Of a DNA stretch of 64,000 bases, positions 45,722 to 55,508 are shown piece by piece. Positions within the stretch are counted from its first letter, which is position 1; each line of letters opens with the position of its first letter. Both the position numbers and the translations under genes were made by a program. Location: the NCBI RefSeq assembly GCF_023703795.1, contig NZ_CP098519.1:1-64000 (forward strand), given 5' to 3'. The notes under the pieces are model-generated. The model did not search any database and was not told the origin of the DNA. It saw only the letters and a program-made list of their open reading frames with translations. This stretch comes from Haloplanus sp. HW8-1. GTDB taxonomy: Archaea > Halobacteriota > Halobacteria > Halobacteriales > Haloferacaceae.

Positions 45722-46318
45722 GTGTCACGCACCTCAAACCGCGCCGACGGCGACATCGTCCAGGACTTCCTCTCAGTCGCGGACCTCCTCGAGGAACCAC
45801 AACTGGCCCAGCTGTACGCATACCTTGCTCGGGAGGGCGAGACAACCGTCCAAGACGTAATGGACGACCTCGAGCTCGCACAGGGAACGGCCTACAGCTA
45901 CGTCAACCGGCTCGTCGACGCCGGCGTCGTCGACGTCACCGACGACGAGCAGCCGCGCCGATACGCCGCCCGGGAGATCGACCTGACCGTGACGACCGCC
46001 GCGGGCGACCGCGAGTACACGATCACACCGGCGCTCATCGACGCCGTCGGCCGCCGCGAGACGGACGCCGACATCGACACCTACATCGACCGCCACGGCG
46101 TCGCCGGCCTCGCGACCGCGCTCACCTACGCCGTCGCTCGGGAGCGTGGGGAAGTGACCCACCGGCTGATGGCGGAGGACCTCGACATCTCGCCGCTGGC
46201 GGCGGAGATGATCCTCCAGGCGCTCCGGCCCGTCGTCCACGAGCACTACGACATCGAGGAGGCAGGGGCAGGACTCGACGAGTTGGATATCGACGACGAC
46301 GGCGCTGACGACGCGTGA
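45722..46318 (+). CDS. Winged-helix regulator paired with a PIN-domain protein (DUF7437-like)
   Basis: This 198-aa protein starts at GTG 45722. The N-terminal wHTH is clear: LLEEPQLAQLYAYLAREGET, TVQDVMDDLELAQGTAYSYV, NRLVDAGVVDVTDDEQPRRY. The C-terminal domain (~95-175) is helical. It overlaps the PIN gene by 4 nt (GTGA). Haloarchaeal HTH-PIN pairs of this type are annotated as antitoxin/regulator with a toxin-like ribonuclease. The promoter repeats just upstream fit autoregulation. Confidence 0.8.
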   Translation: MSRTSNRADGDIVQDFLSVADLLEEPQLAQLYAYLAREGETTVQDVMDDLELAQGTAYSYVNRLVDAGVVDVTDDEQPRRYAAREIDLTVTTAAGDREYTITPALIDAVGRRETDADIDTYIDRHGVAGLATALTYAVARERGEVTHRLMAEDLDISPLAAEMILQALRPVVHEHYDIEEAGAGLDELDIDDDGADDA

Positions 46319-46824
46319 GCCGGCTCCACATCGCTGACACCGGCCTGTTCGTCGCGATGGGACAGTCGTCGAACAGTCGGTACCAGGCCGTTCGGCGGTT
46401 CGCTCGCCGGAACGACGTCACCTTCGTCCTGCCCGAACGGGTGTACGAGGAGCTGACTATCGACGATCCGGATGTCGAAAACCCGCCCGTCGACACCGCA
46501 ATCGACGAGGGCTGGGCGACGGTTGCGGCGCCGCTCGAGTTCTCCGAACCGGTCGTCTCGCGGGTGATGGACGGCGTCCAGCGGTACATCGCGAACGCCG
46601 ACGACCGCCCTGCCGACGAGGTCGAGCGTGCCGACGCCGCCCTCGCCGCCCTCGCTGCCCAGCATCTCAGCGCGGAAACGGCGACCGAGGCGTACATCTA
46701 CACGACCGATATCGCGGCCGGCGAAGGGGCCGAAACCGTCCTCGCGAGCGAGGGCTACGGGGACTCGGTGACGTTCGTGAACGGCTTCCGGTTCATCGAG
46801 GACCTGGTCACTGGAGACAGCTGA
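46315..46824 (+). CDS. PIN-domain-like protein, toxin candidate
   Basis: This is a 169-aa PIN-fold candidate. Conserved acidic positions appear in HIADTGLFVAMG (Asp8), VYEELTIDDPD, EVERADAALAALAA and YTTDIAAGEGAE, the usual order for the metal site. PIN proteins are Mg-dependent ribonucleases and often toxins of VapBC-type modules. It starts at GTG 46315 inside the end of the regulator gene. The partner is a wHTH rather than a classical VapB. Confidence 0.75.
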   Translation: MSRLHIADTGLFVAMGQSSNSRYQAVRRFARRNDVTFVLPERVYEELTIDDPDVENPPVDTAIDEGWATVAAPLEFSEPVVSRVMDGVQRYIANADDRPADEVERADAALAALAAQHLSAETATEAYIYTTDIAAGEGAETVLASEGYGDSVTFVNGFRFIEDLVTGDS

Positions 46825-46826
46825 CG

Positions 46827-47087
46827 CTATTCGGGGTCAAGGTCACGAGCGTCGAGGTCGCCGGCGAGATACTGCTCTCCCGTTCTCGTGATATCGTAGA
46901 CGCCGTTGCCGAGGTGGACGAGGAGGCCGTATTCGACCAGCGTCTTGCAGCGGGCATTGATGTGTTGGCGGGAGAAGCGAACTCGATCGCTGTCCGTCAT
47001 TTCCTTTGGGGTATCGGGGCCGGCTTCAGAAAGATGCTCTAGTATGCGGTCATCAGCGCGAGACATCCAGTCGGCGTCAAAGCGCAT
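46827..47087 (-). CDS. PhiH1 repressor-like winged-helix protein
   Basis: This 86-aa wHTH protein (DDRILEHLSEAGPDTPKEMT, then FSRQHINARCKTLVEYGLLV and LGNGVYDITRTGEQYL) matches the haloarchaeal phage PhiH1 repressor-like family. It converges with the PIN gene, with only 2 nt between the stops. It probably regulates a nearby plasmid or prophage-type promoter; the target is unknown. Confidence 0.8.
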   Translation of the reverse strand: MRFDADWMSRADDRILEHLSEAGPDTPKEMTDSDRVRFSRQHINARCKTLVEYGLLVHLGNGVYDITRTGEQYLAGDLDARDLDPE

Positions 47088-47207
47088 AATCGCTTCTGGT
47101 TGCGCCGACGCTATCCCGAACGCGCTAAGTCAAGTGGCGAAGCGTAGCGCTTCTACAGTTGACTCCTTACGTTTAAACGCCTGCCACCCTAACCCCCGAG
47201 CGTTCAG

Positions 47208-47468
47208 ATGCATTCCCCTCCATCGGACAGTTCGGGCGGATCGAATGACCTTCTCGTCGAGATAATTGAGACGCTGGAGACGTGTGGACTCGAGGACGAC
47301 GCCTACCAGCTCCACGATTACGTCGACCCCGATGCACTCGAACAGGTGATCGCCTCCGCCGATGAGAACATCACCGTTCAGTTCACTGTCGAGGGGATCC
47401 CACTCGATGTATCACCGGACGGTGTGGACGCCATCGTCGAGGACGAATCGCAGTCCGTCGGCGAATAA
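47208..47468 (+). CDS. Stand-alone HalOD1 protein
   Basis: This 86-aa protein consists almost entirely of a HalOD1 domain (DLLVEIIETLETCGLEDDAY, YVDPDALEQVIASAD, ITVQFTVEGIPLDVSPDGV). Such proteins accompany sensory and regulatory genes in haloarchaea, and another copy lies at 9.4-10 kb. It diverges from the PhiH1-like gene. The molecular role is unknown. Confidence 0.8.
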   Translation: MHSPPSDSSGGSNDLLVEIIETLETCGLEDDAYQLHDYVDPDALEQVIASADENITVQFTVEGIPLDVSPDGVDAIVEDESQSVGE

Positions 47469-48050
47469 CGACGTGCGGGTCCGAGATAGGGATCGTTCCT
47501 GAAAGCCCTCGGCCGCTCGACGCCCGCGACCACCGCTGCGCGCCTCGTCCCTGCGGTGCTTGCGGGGTCGGGGGACGGCCGAGGCGGCCTCGCCCTTTCT
47601 GAGTCCGCCAGGACAGTGGATGGCCCACCGAGCGACGTAGCCGGCTGAACGGGTGCGTACGTGACGGCTCGCCCCGCTCGCCGCTGCCGCCCTCCGCGTC
47701 GCTCGCGACCGACCATTCCGGGCATGCGGGCGCTCTCCACACCGCCCGCGCCCGTTCCGGGCTAAAGTGCATGTGCCCTCGACGCCAGCGGGTAAGCGCG
47801 AGGGGTTGCGCGGCGTAGCTGCTCACCCCCCACGCTTACTCCGCTGGCCGCTCGCTCCGGGCGGGTCGGCGCGCGGTGCTGGTTGGGCCCACCTCATGCA
47901 GGCGCGCTCTCGCTCGCGCCCGGTAGGGCGCTCGCGAAGGCGCGAGCGAGAGCGCGCAGATGGTTCTGTCGGTCGTTGTCGTCGGAAAACCGCGATGTAG
48001 GAGCATCGCGGAGTCGGCGCGTGAGCGCCTTCGGAATCAGGTCGATTCCA
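47469..48050. other. GC-rich non-coding region with a 19-bp perfect inverted repeat
   Basis: About 580 bases without a convincing gene; the ORFs there are Arg/Ala/Pro-rich composition artefacts. A perfect 19-bp inverted repeat has arms at 47902-47920 and 47939-47957, with an 18-nt spacer, and could form a very stable hairpin about 95 nt before the RPA-like gene. A replication, partition or leader function is possible. Confidence 0.55.
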
Positions 48051-48917
48051 ATGTCTAGTAACAACGCTAGCGGAAAGGTCGTTTCGGTCGATGAACAGGC
48101 ATTCGAGAAAGCGGGCGGTCAGGCAGTCGATGAAGACGGCTTCCCGGTCGTCGACAAGACGCCGGAGTTCGAGGCCGCGGTCGAGCAGGAGACGCAGGCG
48201 AAGGTGGATGCAAACCACCCGGAAGGGATCGCGGACACGAGCAAAGACCGGATTCACGGCGTCACCCTCGAACAGGAAGAGCGCATTCGGGCGCGGGAAG
48301 CCGAACTGGAGCGCATCAGTGCCCAAGCCGAGCTGGGAACGCAGCACGGTCGTGAGCAGCGCACGCGAGAGGTCGTCAGCGAGCAGTGTGGTCGTGACGA
48401 GCCGGCGCCGGCGGAGCGCACGGATCCCCGAGAGAAGCTGACGCAAGAGGAACTCGCGGAGGTCAACGAGCAAGCCATGCGGATCAGCGACGAAGTGAAG
48501 GGCGGCTGGTCGAGAGCGGTCGTCGCGAAGCAGTTGGCCGAGAAGGTGCAGCGCGGTCGGGACGTCACGAAGGCGGTGCTGGAGACCCTCGAGGAACTGA
48601 AGGCGGCGCCGGGGGCGATCGTGCCCATCGCGGACGTGCCGGACGTCCCGGTCGGTGAGGTGACGGTCGAAGGCACAGTTAGCCAGCTCTGGGATCCGAG
48701 TGACACGTCAATTTCTCAGGTCGGGTTAATCGAAGACGACAGTGGGAAGATCAAGTTCACCATCTGGGAGGCCTCTCGGAAGACGGTCGTGAGCGAAGGT
48801 GAGACGGTCCGGTTCCGGGCCGCCAAGAAGAACTGGTACCAGGGGCGGTGCAGTATCGCCATCACGGGCTGGAGCAGGATCGAATTCCCAGAGCGCGGTC
48901 GGTGGTGGGAAGAGTAG
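48051..48917 (+). CDS. RPA-like OB-fold single-stranded DNA-binding protein
   Basis: This 288-aa protein starts at ATG 48051. The N-terminal ~170 residues are charged and helical. The C-terminal OB fold is recognisable (IVPIADVPDVPVGEVTVEGT then VSQLWDPSDTSISQVGLIED, DSGKIKFTIWEASRKTVVSE, GETVRFRAAKKNWYQGR), as in haloarchaeal RPA/SOSS-B-type proteins. It probably protects single-stranded DNA during plasmid replication or repair. No RPA-associated partner gene is adjacent. Confidence 0.8.
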   Translation: MSSNNASGKVVSVDEQAFEKAGGQAVDEDGFPVVDKTPEFEAAVEQETQAKVDANHPEGIADTSKDRIHGVTLEQEERIRAREAELERISAQAELGTQHGREQRTREVVSEQCGRDEPAPAERTDPREKLTQEELAEVNEQAMRISDEVKGGWSRAVVAKQLAEKVQRGRDVTKAVLETLEELKAAPGAIVPIADVPDVPVGEVTVEGTVSQLWDPSDTSISQVGLIEDDSGKIKFTIWEASRKTVVSEGETVRFRAAKKNWYQGRCSIAITGWSRIEFPERGRWWEE

Positions 48918-49223
48918 GCGAGCGCGACGCCCTCCTTTTTTGATGTGTGCCGGACCGGCCCTGACCCCGCCGCCCCACCCTCCGCTCCGTGCTCGCTTCG
49001 CTGCGCGCGCAGCCACAACCTCACGCACCGGGCCAACCGATTCGACGATCTCATTACGGTGTGTGTCAAGCACCACCATCTCTGGAAACGACTCTCACCG
49101 CTTCAGATCGATACTCAGTAAATCTTGCAGCCAGCGGCCGTCTAAATGGGAAAGTGATTGAACAGCGGTTGGGAGGGAGTAACACCATAGATTAGATATG
49201 GCTCCCTGATGAGAGGGTAATCA
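48918..49223. other. Intergenic region before the Mrr-STAND gene
   Basis: A run of T (CCTTTTTTTG) soon after the RPA-like stop at ~48930-48938 could end that transcript. Then follows a GC-rich stretch, and composition drops sharply towards AT at ~49070. No gene is seen. Confidence 0.5.
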
Positions 49224-52200
49224 ATGAGTGTATCTGTCGATTTTGGAAACATTAGGCCCATTGAGGACTCTCGGAGAAAAGGTTTCGAGGAGTTATGCAG
49301 CCAAGTTGCTCATAAGTACGAAGAAATCCCGGCATCCTGGAAATATACGCGTATTGGCGACCCTGACGCAGGAATTGAGTGTAAGTGTGAATCCCCAGAA
49401 GGGGAAATATGGGGTTGGCAAGCCAAATATGTTGATAGGATAAACAACGAGAGCCTGTCTCAGATCGACAGCTCTGTGAAACAAGCCCTGGAAAACTACC
49501 CTAATCTAAGTCGCTACTTTGTCTGCGTTCCCTGTGATAGACCTCATAGTCCGAGGGAGGGCATCAAAACTGCCCTAGAGAAATGGAATGATCGGAAGGA
49601 AAAGTGGGAGAAATGGGCTGAGGAAGAGGGTATGGATGTGGAGTTTGTTTTCTGGGGGCATTCAGAACTTCTAACATTTCTTAGCCAAGATAAACACAAA
49701 GGTAGAATCTATTTCTGGTTTAATTCAGACTATCTTACTGATACAAAGCTCCAGGATCAAATGGATGTGTCTATTTCTAATGCCAAAGACCGCTATAGTC
49801 CAGAACTTCACGTAGATACCGGTAATGCGGATATTTTTGAACCTCTAGGAAGGACGCCGACATTCGAGGAGAAGGTGAATGAATTACTTGATGATTTGGA
49901 CGAGAAGGCCAGTAAGCTGTTTACGGAAAGACGGCTTGAAATCTTGGAGGAAGTCGATAAAGACGCCACGCTAAATCTTCGTCAGGCAATAGAAAACCTA
50001 CCTGATCTGCTTGAGGATATTGAACAAATTTCTGAGGATATTCCATTAACGGAGCTACGTGAAAACGGGGAGAAAGCAGAGAATGCAATACGAGAATTAG
50101 CACCGCAGCTCCGAGCACTCAAGGAAGAAACAGATGAAGAGAAGAGTGAGACAGAAGGCCTGGGGAGGTCAGCAATGTATGATTTCAGGCAACTTCGAGG
50201 CGCCGTTGCCGATTTGAAGGGGTATCTCGACAGCAATAATCTTCAAGCTGCTGAAGATTCTGTTTTGAAGGTGCTCGGGGATGCGGGTGTAGGAAAAACC
50301 CATCTCCTTTGCAACGTTGCTAAGAATAGGATGGAAGATGGCTATCCAACGATTCTTCTCCTTGCTGAGAACTTCAGAGACCGAGATATCTGGACTCAGA
50401 TGATTGAGCGAATTGGTCTAGATTGTACGCCTGAGGAGTTCTTGGGAGCGTTGGATTCGTTCGGCGAGTCTCGCGGTGTTCGATCGCTATTGATGGTAGA
50501 TGCACTGAATGAAAGCTCTGACCCCAGAATGTGGAATCGGCGGTTACCAGGGATTCTGAGTAAATTAGATAACTACCCGCATATCGGATTGTGCGTTAGT
50601 TGTCGAACCGGTTATGAAGACCTCATCTTCCCCGATAGTATCGATGACCAATTTGTAGATACACGGCACTACGGGTTCAATAACGTAGAGTATGAGGCCG
50701 TCAGAAAATTCTTCGATGAACACGGAATCGAGCACCAATCGGTACCAGTTCTCCGGCGAGAATTCCAGATACCGTTGTTCTTGAAATTGTTCTGTGAAAA
50801 CTTAGAGAGTCGGGGGCAAAGCCGTGTATCACACGGCCCGGAGGGTATCAGCGAAATCTTTGAGGGATACATCAACGGAGTTCATAACCGTCTTCACCCG
50901 CGTTTAGATTACGATCCCAGCGATAATAAAGTAAAGAGGGCGGTAGAGGCCCTGGCGCGTGAGATGGCTAAAAATGGAGGGGGCACAAAGAGGCTTCCCA
51001 AGAATGAGGCCAAAGATATCGTAGACGAGTTCCTACCAAGGAGGTCTTACTCAAAGAGCCTGTATAGAAATATTCTGAGTGAGGGGGTTATCTCAGAGGT
51101 AGTTACTTTTGAGGAGGACACGGATGAGGCGGTTCGATTCTCCTACGATAAATTTGCCGACCACAAAATAGCTCAACAATATCTGGAAATCTATGTGGGC
51201 GATGATATTGAGGAAGATCTCTCAGAGACAGAGGAGTTACAAGAGGTGTTTGAGAATCCGGAGCGGTACGCTGGGTTGATCCAAGCCTTGGCTATTCATC
51301 TCCCTGAGCAGGAAGATGTCGAAGTATTTGATTTTGTAGAGTCGGATGATATTCTTAACTCCTTTATTAAGAGCTTGGCTTGGCGGAATCCGGAAACGCT
51401 GACGGATAGTGGTGGAGAATTGGGTGAGGGAATTGAGGATTATCTGTGGGGGGAATTGGAGTCTCTTGAGGATCTCCATGAGCTCTGGAGAGTTCTGCTT
51501 ACATTATCTACTAGTTCAGAACATCCGCTGAATGCTGAATACCTTGATGACGTTCACAGAGACAAGGAAGTGTTCAGACGCGATTTTAACTGGTCCAACT
51601 TTCTGCATGAAGAGTGGAGAGAAGACACATCAGAAGTATATCGATTAGTCAACTGGGGATTCTCTTTGGAAAACAGGCCAGTGGAGTCGTATGAACTGAA
51701 GCGCTTAATGTCGATAACCCTCTCCTGGTTCCTTTGCTGTCCAAATAGACATGTTAGAGACCAATCGACAAAGGCTATAGTCAATATCATAGACTCTGAT
51801 CTTGAAATTTACAGTGAATTGATCGAGCGTTTCCAGGATGTTACTGATCCTTACATCTTGGAACGGGTCTATGCAGCAGCCTACGGGGGAGTTCTCCGAC
51901 ATAAACAAGATGAATCGGTTGCTGAAGTTGCCGACACCGTTTACGAAATTGAGTTTGAGGATAACGATCCTACGCCTCACCAGCTTACAAGAGATTATGC
52001 CAGAGGGATTATCGAGCTGATTCACAATGTCGACGACAGTTACGATGTCAATTTGGAGGAAGTGAGGCCTCCCTATGACAGTTCGTTCTCTATCGATGTT
52101 CCCTCTCCAGATACGCTTCGTGAGCAAGTTGAGAGCGTCCTAAAAGACTCTGATACGGATTTGAATACCCGGTTCTGGTGGGGGCTAGTTGGATCTGATT

Positions 52201-53417
52201 TTGAAGGACGTGGACACAGTGATTTCGCACGGTACATTGTTGGGACCAACCACAGTCCTTCTAATATCCACGGTTACGACTTTTCTGGGGACAAGGCCCT
52301 TCGTTGGATAACTAAGCGGGTGTTCGACCTGGGATGGAGGCCCGATCTATTTGGTTCGTTTGACGACTTTGTGAGTCGAACCTACACAGGGAGAATGTCA
52401 AATAGGAAGCCAGAGAGGTTCAGCAAAAAATACCAGTGGATTGCATATCACGAATTAGTGTCCTGGATAACCGATAACTGCGACTTCTCTGATTCAACTG
52501 TAGAAAGGTCTTATAGCGGCCCTTGGACGCAGTTTGATCGTGATATCGATCCTTCAGTACTAAATCCTAAGGCCCGTTCTGAGGTTTCATTAGATGAGCC
52601 TGTTGAGTATGATTGTTGCATAGATGAGGTTGGCTTAGAGGAATGGATCACAGACCATGAGGAATTCCCTGACTTGGTTTCGCTGTTGGATATCTCTGTA
52701 AATGGTGAGAAATGGCTGCCTCTGCATAGTGTCTATAAGTGGAGAGCAGATGAAGGAGAGGATTCCAGGCTTGAGAGGGATGTGTTTGCCCGGATTGACA
52801 CTGTCGTTGTGGATTCTGAGATGAAAAAGGGCTTAGTGTCTTGGCTTCAGGAAAACTGGGTTATTAGTGACGAGCTTGAAAGTACTCCGTTCCATTTGGG
52901 TACATTCACTCAGACGTTCTGGGCGGAGTATCCGTGGCATCCTTCGGTGGATGATGGCTGGGAGGAAGATAGGAATCCGATTCGAGGTGCACCGATTTCT
53001 ACGACCGATACGACTGTCGATTTGCTTTGGGAGTCAGAATATGACTGTACTGTAGATGAGAAATATGGAACCTATGCCCCCTCCCCACCACTTGCGAAAT
53101 TACTCGACCTCGAATGGGTTGTTGATACTAAGGAATTTGCCCAAAAAGGCTCTGACCCGGTACGTATAGCAGATGTTTCGACTTCGGAAGGGTTGATTGA
53201 CAGAGTGAACTCGCTCTCGATGTTAGCAGCAGATGAGAGAGTGATAGGAGAATTAGAGGAAGAAGGCCTCTCCTTAGTCTGGATTATACAAGGAGAAAAG
53301 CGATTACTTACCGACGCTGCTACAGGAACCGGGATGGGTCAAAGTCAAATCAGGGCAGTATACACCCTTGAGGGAGGGGAATGGAGTGGAGAGATGGACA
53401 GCGGTTACTATAATTGA
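49224..53417 (+). CDS. Mrr-STAND NTPase, Avs-like antiviral candidate
   Basis: This 1397-aa protein is AT-richer than its surroundings. The N-terminal domain (~1-170) has a restriction-type core: GDPDAGIEC (Asp48, Glu52) and GWQAKYV (Gln66-x-Lys68), as in Mrr/Cap4-like nucleases. A coiled region (~215-320) leads to an NTPase with P-loop GDAGVGKT (~352-359) and Walker B SLLMVDALNES (~419), then SCRTGYEDLIF as a sensor-like Arg segment. The C-terminal ~800 residues are helical and repeat-like. This nuclease-STAND-sensor order matches Avs-type antiviral proteins, which bind a phage protein and then cut DNA. It is a single-gene cargo with its own promoter. Confidence 0.8.
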   Translation: MSVSVDFGNIRPIEDSRRKGFEELCSQVAHKYEEIPASWKYTRIGDPDAGIECKCESPEGEIWGWQAKYVDRINNESLSQIDSSVKQALENYPNLSRYFVCVPCDRPHSPREGIKTALEKWNDRKEKWEKWAEEEGMDVEFVFWGHSELLTFLSQDKHKGRIYFWFNSDYLTDTKLQDQMDVSISNAKDRYSPELHVDTGNADIFEPLGRTPTFEEKVNELLDDLDEKASKLFTERRLEILEEVDKDATLNLRQAIENLPDLLEDIEQISEDIPLTELRENGEKAENAIRELAPQLRALKEETDEEKSETEGLGRSAMYDFRQLRGAVADLKGYLDSNNLQAAEDSVLKVLGDAGVGKTHLLCNVAKNRMEDGYPTILLLAENFRDRDIWTQMIERIGLDCTPEEFLGALDSFGESRGVRSLLMVDALNESSDPRMWNRRLPGILSKLDNYPHIGLCVSCRTGYEDLIFPDSIDDQFVDTRHYGFNNVEYEAVRKFFDEHGIEHQSVPVLRREFQIPLFLKLFCENLESRGQSRVSHGPEGISEIFEGYINGVHNRLHPRLDYDPSDNKVKRAVEALAREMAKNGGGTKRLPKNEAKDIVDEFLPRRSYSKSLYRNILSEGVISEVVTFEEDTDEAVRFSYDKFADHKIAQQYLEIYVGDDIEEDLSETEELQEVFENPERYAGLIQALAIHLPEQEDVEVFDFVESDDILNSFIKSLAWRNPETLTDSGGELGEGIEDYLWGELESLEDLHELWRVLLTLSTSSEHPLNAEYLDDVHRDKEVFRRDFNWSNFLHEEWREDTSEVYRLVNWGFSLENRPVESYELKRLMSITLSWFLCCPNRHVRDQSTKAIVNIIDSDLEIYSELIERFQDVTDPYILERVYAAAYGGVLRHKQDESVAEVADTVYEIEFEDNDPTPHQLTRDYARGIIELIHNVDDSYDVNLEEVRPPYDSSFSIDVPSPDTLREQVESVLKDSDTDLNTRFWWGLVGSDFEGRGHSDFARYIVGTNHSPSNIHGYDFSGDKALRWITKRVFDLGWRPDLFGSFDDFVSRTYTGRMSNRKPERFSKKYQWIAYHELVSWITDNCDFSDSTVERSYSGPWTQFDRDIDPSVLNPKARSEVSLDEPVEYDCCIDEVGLEEWITDHEEFPDLVSLLDISVNGEKWLPLHSVYKWRADEGEDSRLERDVFARIDTVVVDSEMKKGLVSWLQENWVISDELESTPFHLGTFTQTFWAEYPWHPSVDDGWEEDRNPIRGAPISTTDTTVDLLWESEYDCTVDEKYGTYAPSPPLAKLLDLEWVVDTKEFAQKGSDPVRIADVSTSEGLIDRVNSLSMLAADERVIGELEEEGLSLVWIIQGEKRLLTDAATGTGMGQSQIRAVYTLEGGEWSGEMDSGYYN

Positions 53418-53586
53418 AATACATCTTGGTTGACTTTTCGAGGTTGGCGTGGTTATTGTCTTGAACTCGTAGTTCGTAATCACACCCAGTCAAGAAGCTG
53501 AGATTCCTACTGGAGTGCTTTCTATTTGCCCCTTAATGGGCGAGGGGCTCGCTGTACTGGCGAGTTCCCGAAACACGGTGAGAACG

Positions 53587-54513
53587 ATGGCAACCAGAGA
53601 CATCTACGAGAGCGGATTCGACGAAGACGTCCGAACGGAATCGAGTGCGAACCAGTGTCCCGAGTGCGACGGTCGGGTCACCACGAACGCGGTCGAAACG
53701 GTCTGCGAGGACTGTGGCCTGGTCGTCGACGAACAGCGCATCGATCACGGGCCGGAGTGGCGGGCGGACGACGACGAGGAGCGGGGGCGAACGGGCGCCC
53801 CACTTACTGCGGCCCGCCACGATCGCGGCCTGTCGACGGAGATCGGTCGCGGCACCGACGCGAAGGGGAACGAGATCTCTGGGCAGAAGCGACGGCGACT
53901 CGCGCGGATGCGTCGAGAGCAGACACGTGGTCGCTGGCGGTCGAAAGCGGAACGAAATCTCGCCCACGGGCTGGGCGAGGTGCGTCGGTTGGCAAGTGCC
54001 CTCGAACTCTCCGATTCGGTCCGTGACCAGGCGTGTCAGCTCTTCCGGAGCGCTCAGAACGAGGATCTGCTTCGTGGCAGATCCATTGAGGCCATCGCCG
54101 CGGCCAGCGTCTACGGGGCCTGCCGGTGCAACGGCCGCTCGCGGTTAGTGGACGACGTCAGCGAGATGGCCCGCGTCGCAGAGTCACGAGTCACGAACGC
54201 GTACAAAACGCTAAACGAAGAGCTGGGGCTCCCCGCTGAGCCCGTCTCCCCCAGCATGTTCGTGCCGCGACTCGCTTCGGACCTCGAGTGTCCGGACGAG
54301 ATCCGACAGCGGGCCCGAACCCTCGCGGAGCAGGCCGAGGAGCGCGGCGTCACGACGGGCGTTCATCCGGCCGGGTTCGCCGCGGCCTGCCTCTACAAGG
54401 CCGGTCGCGACGAGGGCCGATGGTTGACGCAATCCGAGGCCGCGGACGTGGCGAACGCCTCGAAGGCGACCGTCCGGGCACACTGGGATACGTTGGAGGA
54501 ACAGGTCGCCTGA
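53587..54513 (+). CDS. tfb: Second TFB paralog
   Basis: This 308-aa transcription factor B has zinc ribbon CPEC...CEDC near residues 17-40, the linker APLTAARHDRGLSTEIGRGT then DAKGNEISG, and two cyclin-like repeats, the second ending in an HTH-like LTQSEAADVANASKATVRAH. I use ATG 53587; the frame is open 24 codons upstream. It differs clearly from the paralog at 10.4-11.5 kb, which has a longer N-terminus. Plasmid-borne TFBs may favour plasmid promoters, but this is not shown by the sequence. Confidence 0.9.
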   Translation: MATRDIYESGFDEDVRTESSANQCPECDGRVTTNAVETVCEDCGLVVDEQRIDHGPEWRADDDEERGRTGAPLTAARHDRGLSTEIGRGTDAKGNEISGQKRRRLARMRREQTRGRWRSKAERNLAHGLGEVRRLASALELSDSVRDQACQLFRSAQNEDLLRGRSIEAIAAASVYGACRCNGRSRLVDDVSEMARVAESRVTNAYKTLNEELGLPAEPVSPSMFVPRLASDLECPDEIRQRARTLAEQAEERGVTTGVHPAGFAAACLYKAGRDEGRWLTQSEAADVANASKATVRAHWDTLEEQVA

Positions 54514-54607
54514 GGCAGATTACTGTCTCTCCGTCTGTACTGCACATCGGTCTATCCACGCTACGATTTAAACACGAAGACGAGCCATGTTCTCTGTAGA
54601 CTGCTCT

Positions 54608-55489
54608 ATGAACGGTCGTTACTCCGACTTTGAGGAACTGCGGCCGACCGGCGAGGCGTCCCACATTCCGGACACGAGGCTGGACGACGGCTGTGAGGGT
54701 GCCCCCCGGCGGCAACGCGACGCGACGAGCTCTGGTGGCTACCCTGATGCGCCGACGGTAACCGACGGCGAGTGCAAGTCGTGTGGGGCGTCAGTCCCAG
54801 ACGGCCAGACGAAATGCCGATTCTGTCTCACTAACCATCTCGGGAGTGACGCCACTAGCACGAACGAGACAGCGTTGACGACGTTCCTCGGCATCGTCCA
54901 CCTAGTCGTCGAGTCGACCACGTTCTACGGCGCCGTCGCGAAGGGCGGCGCGGCGGCAAACCTCCTCTCCGCCAACGAGGCTGAGTCGGCCGTCGACGAC
55001 TACACGCTCATCTACGATCTCGACGAGGCGCCGGCGCGCCAGCTGGCCGAGCAATGGCCCTCACTCCCCGACGCGGTACAGGTGTCGTCAGAGGAGGGAG
55101 AGCGGCTTCTCAGAGCCGCCCGTGACCGGACTGGGTGGCACGGGCAGGAAGCGTCGGAGCGTCAGGAGCAGGTCCCGACGCGGCTCTACGACCAGCGTGG
55201 GAACGGCATCCGCGACGCGTCGCGTCTCGACGCGGTCCTCGACGACGCCGACGACGCGGTGTGGCTGGTTCCAGCGATGGCGCTAACCGAATCCAGAGGC
55301 GAGGCTGCGGCTGATCGCCAGGTGTCGTCGGTACCGACGACTCAGGAACTCGACTGTCAAACCTGTGGACGGGCGACCGACCATCGGTTCAAGAGCCACG
55401 AGTCGGTTCCGGATGCGGCGTGGACGGGGCAACCGATCTGGGAATGCCGGGTGTGTGGCTCGGCTCGCTACGGCCCCAATCTCGAGTAG
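54608..55489 (+). CDS. Zinc-ribbon plasmid protein
   Basis: This 293-aa protein starts at ATG 54608 (MNGRYSDFEE). A central zinc ribbon (CKSCGASVPDGQTKCRFC) and a C-terminal one (CQTCGRATDHRF then CRVCGSARYG) flank an alpha/beta region (~90-230). From memory, haloarchaeal relatives are sometimes labelled biosurfactant protein 1, a name I would not rely on. It heads the run of small DUF genes at the right side of the window. Confidence 0.7.
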   Translation: MNGRYSDFEELRPTGEASHIPDTRLDDGCEGAPRRQRDATSSGGYPDAPTVTDGECKSCGASVPDGQTKCRFCLTNHLGSDATSTNETALTTFLGIVHLVVESTTFYGAVAKGGAAANLLSANEAESAVDDYTLIYDLDEAPARQLAEQWPSLPDAVQVSSEEGERLLRAARDRTGWHGQEASERQEQVPTRLYDQRGNGIRDASRLDAVLDDADDAVWLVPAMALTESRGEAAADRQVSSVPTTQELDCQTCGRATDHRFKSHESVPDAAWTGQPIWECRVCGSARYGPNLE

Positions 55490-55508
55490 CCCCAGTGCTG
55501 AGCGTCGA

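Noticed and set aside
47767..48000. 77-aa plus-strand ORF before the RPA-like gene
   Set aside because: Arg/Gly/Ser-rich reading of a GC-rich non-coding stretch that includes the 19-bp inverted repeat.
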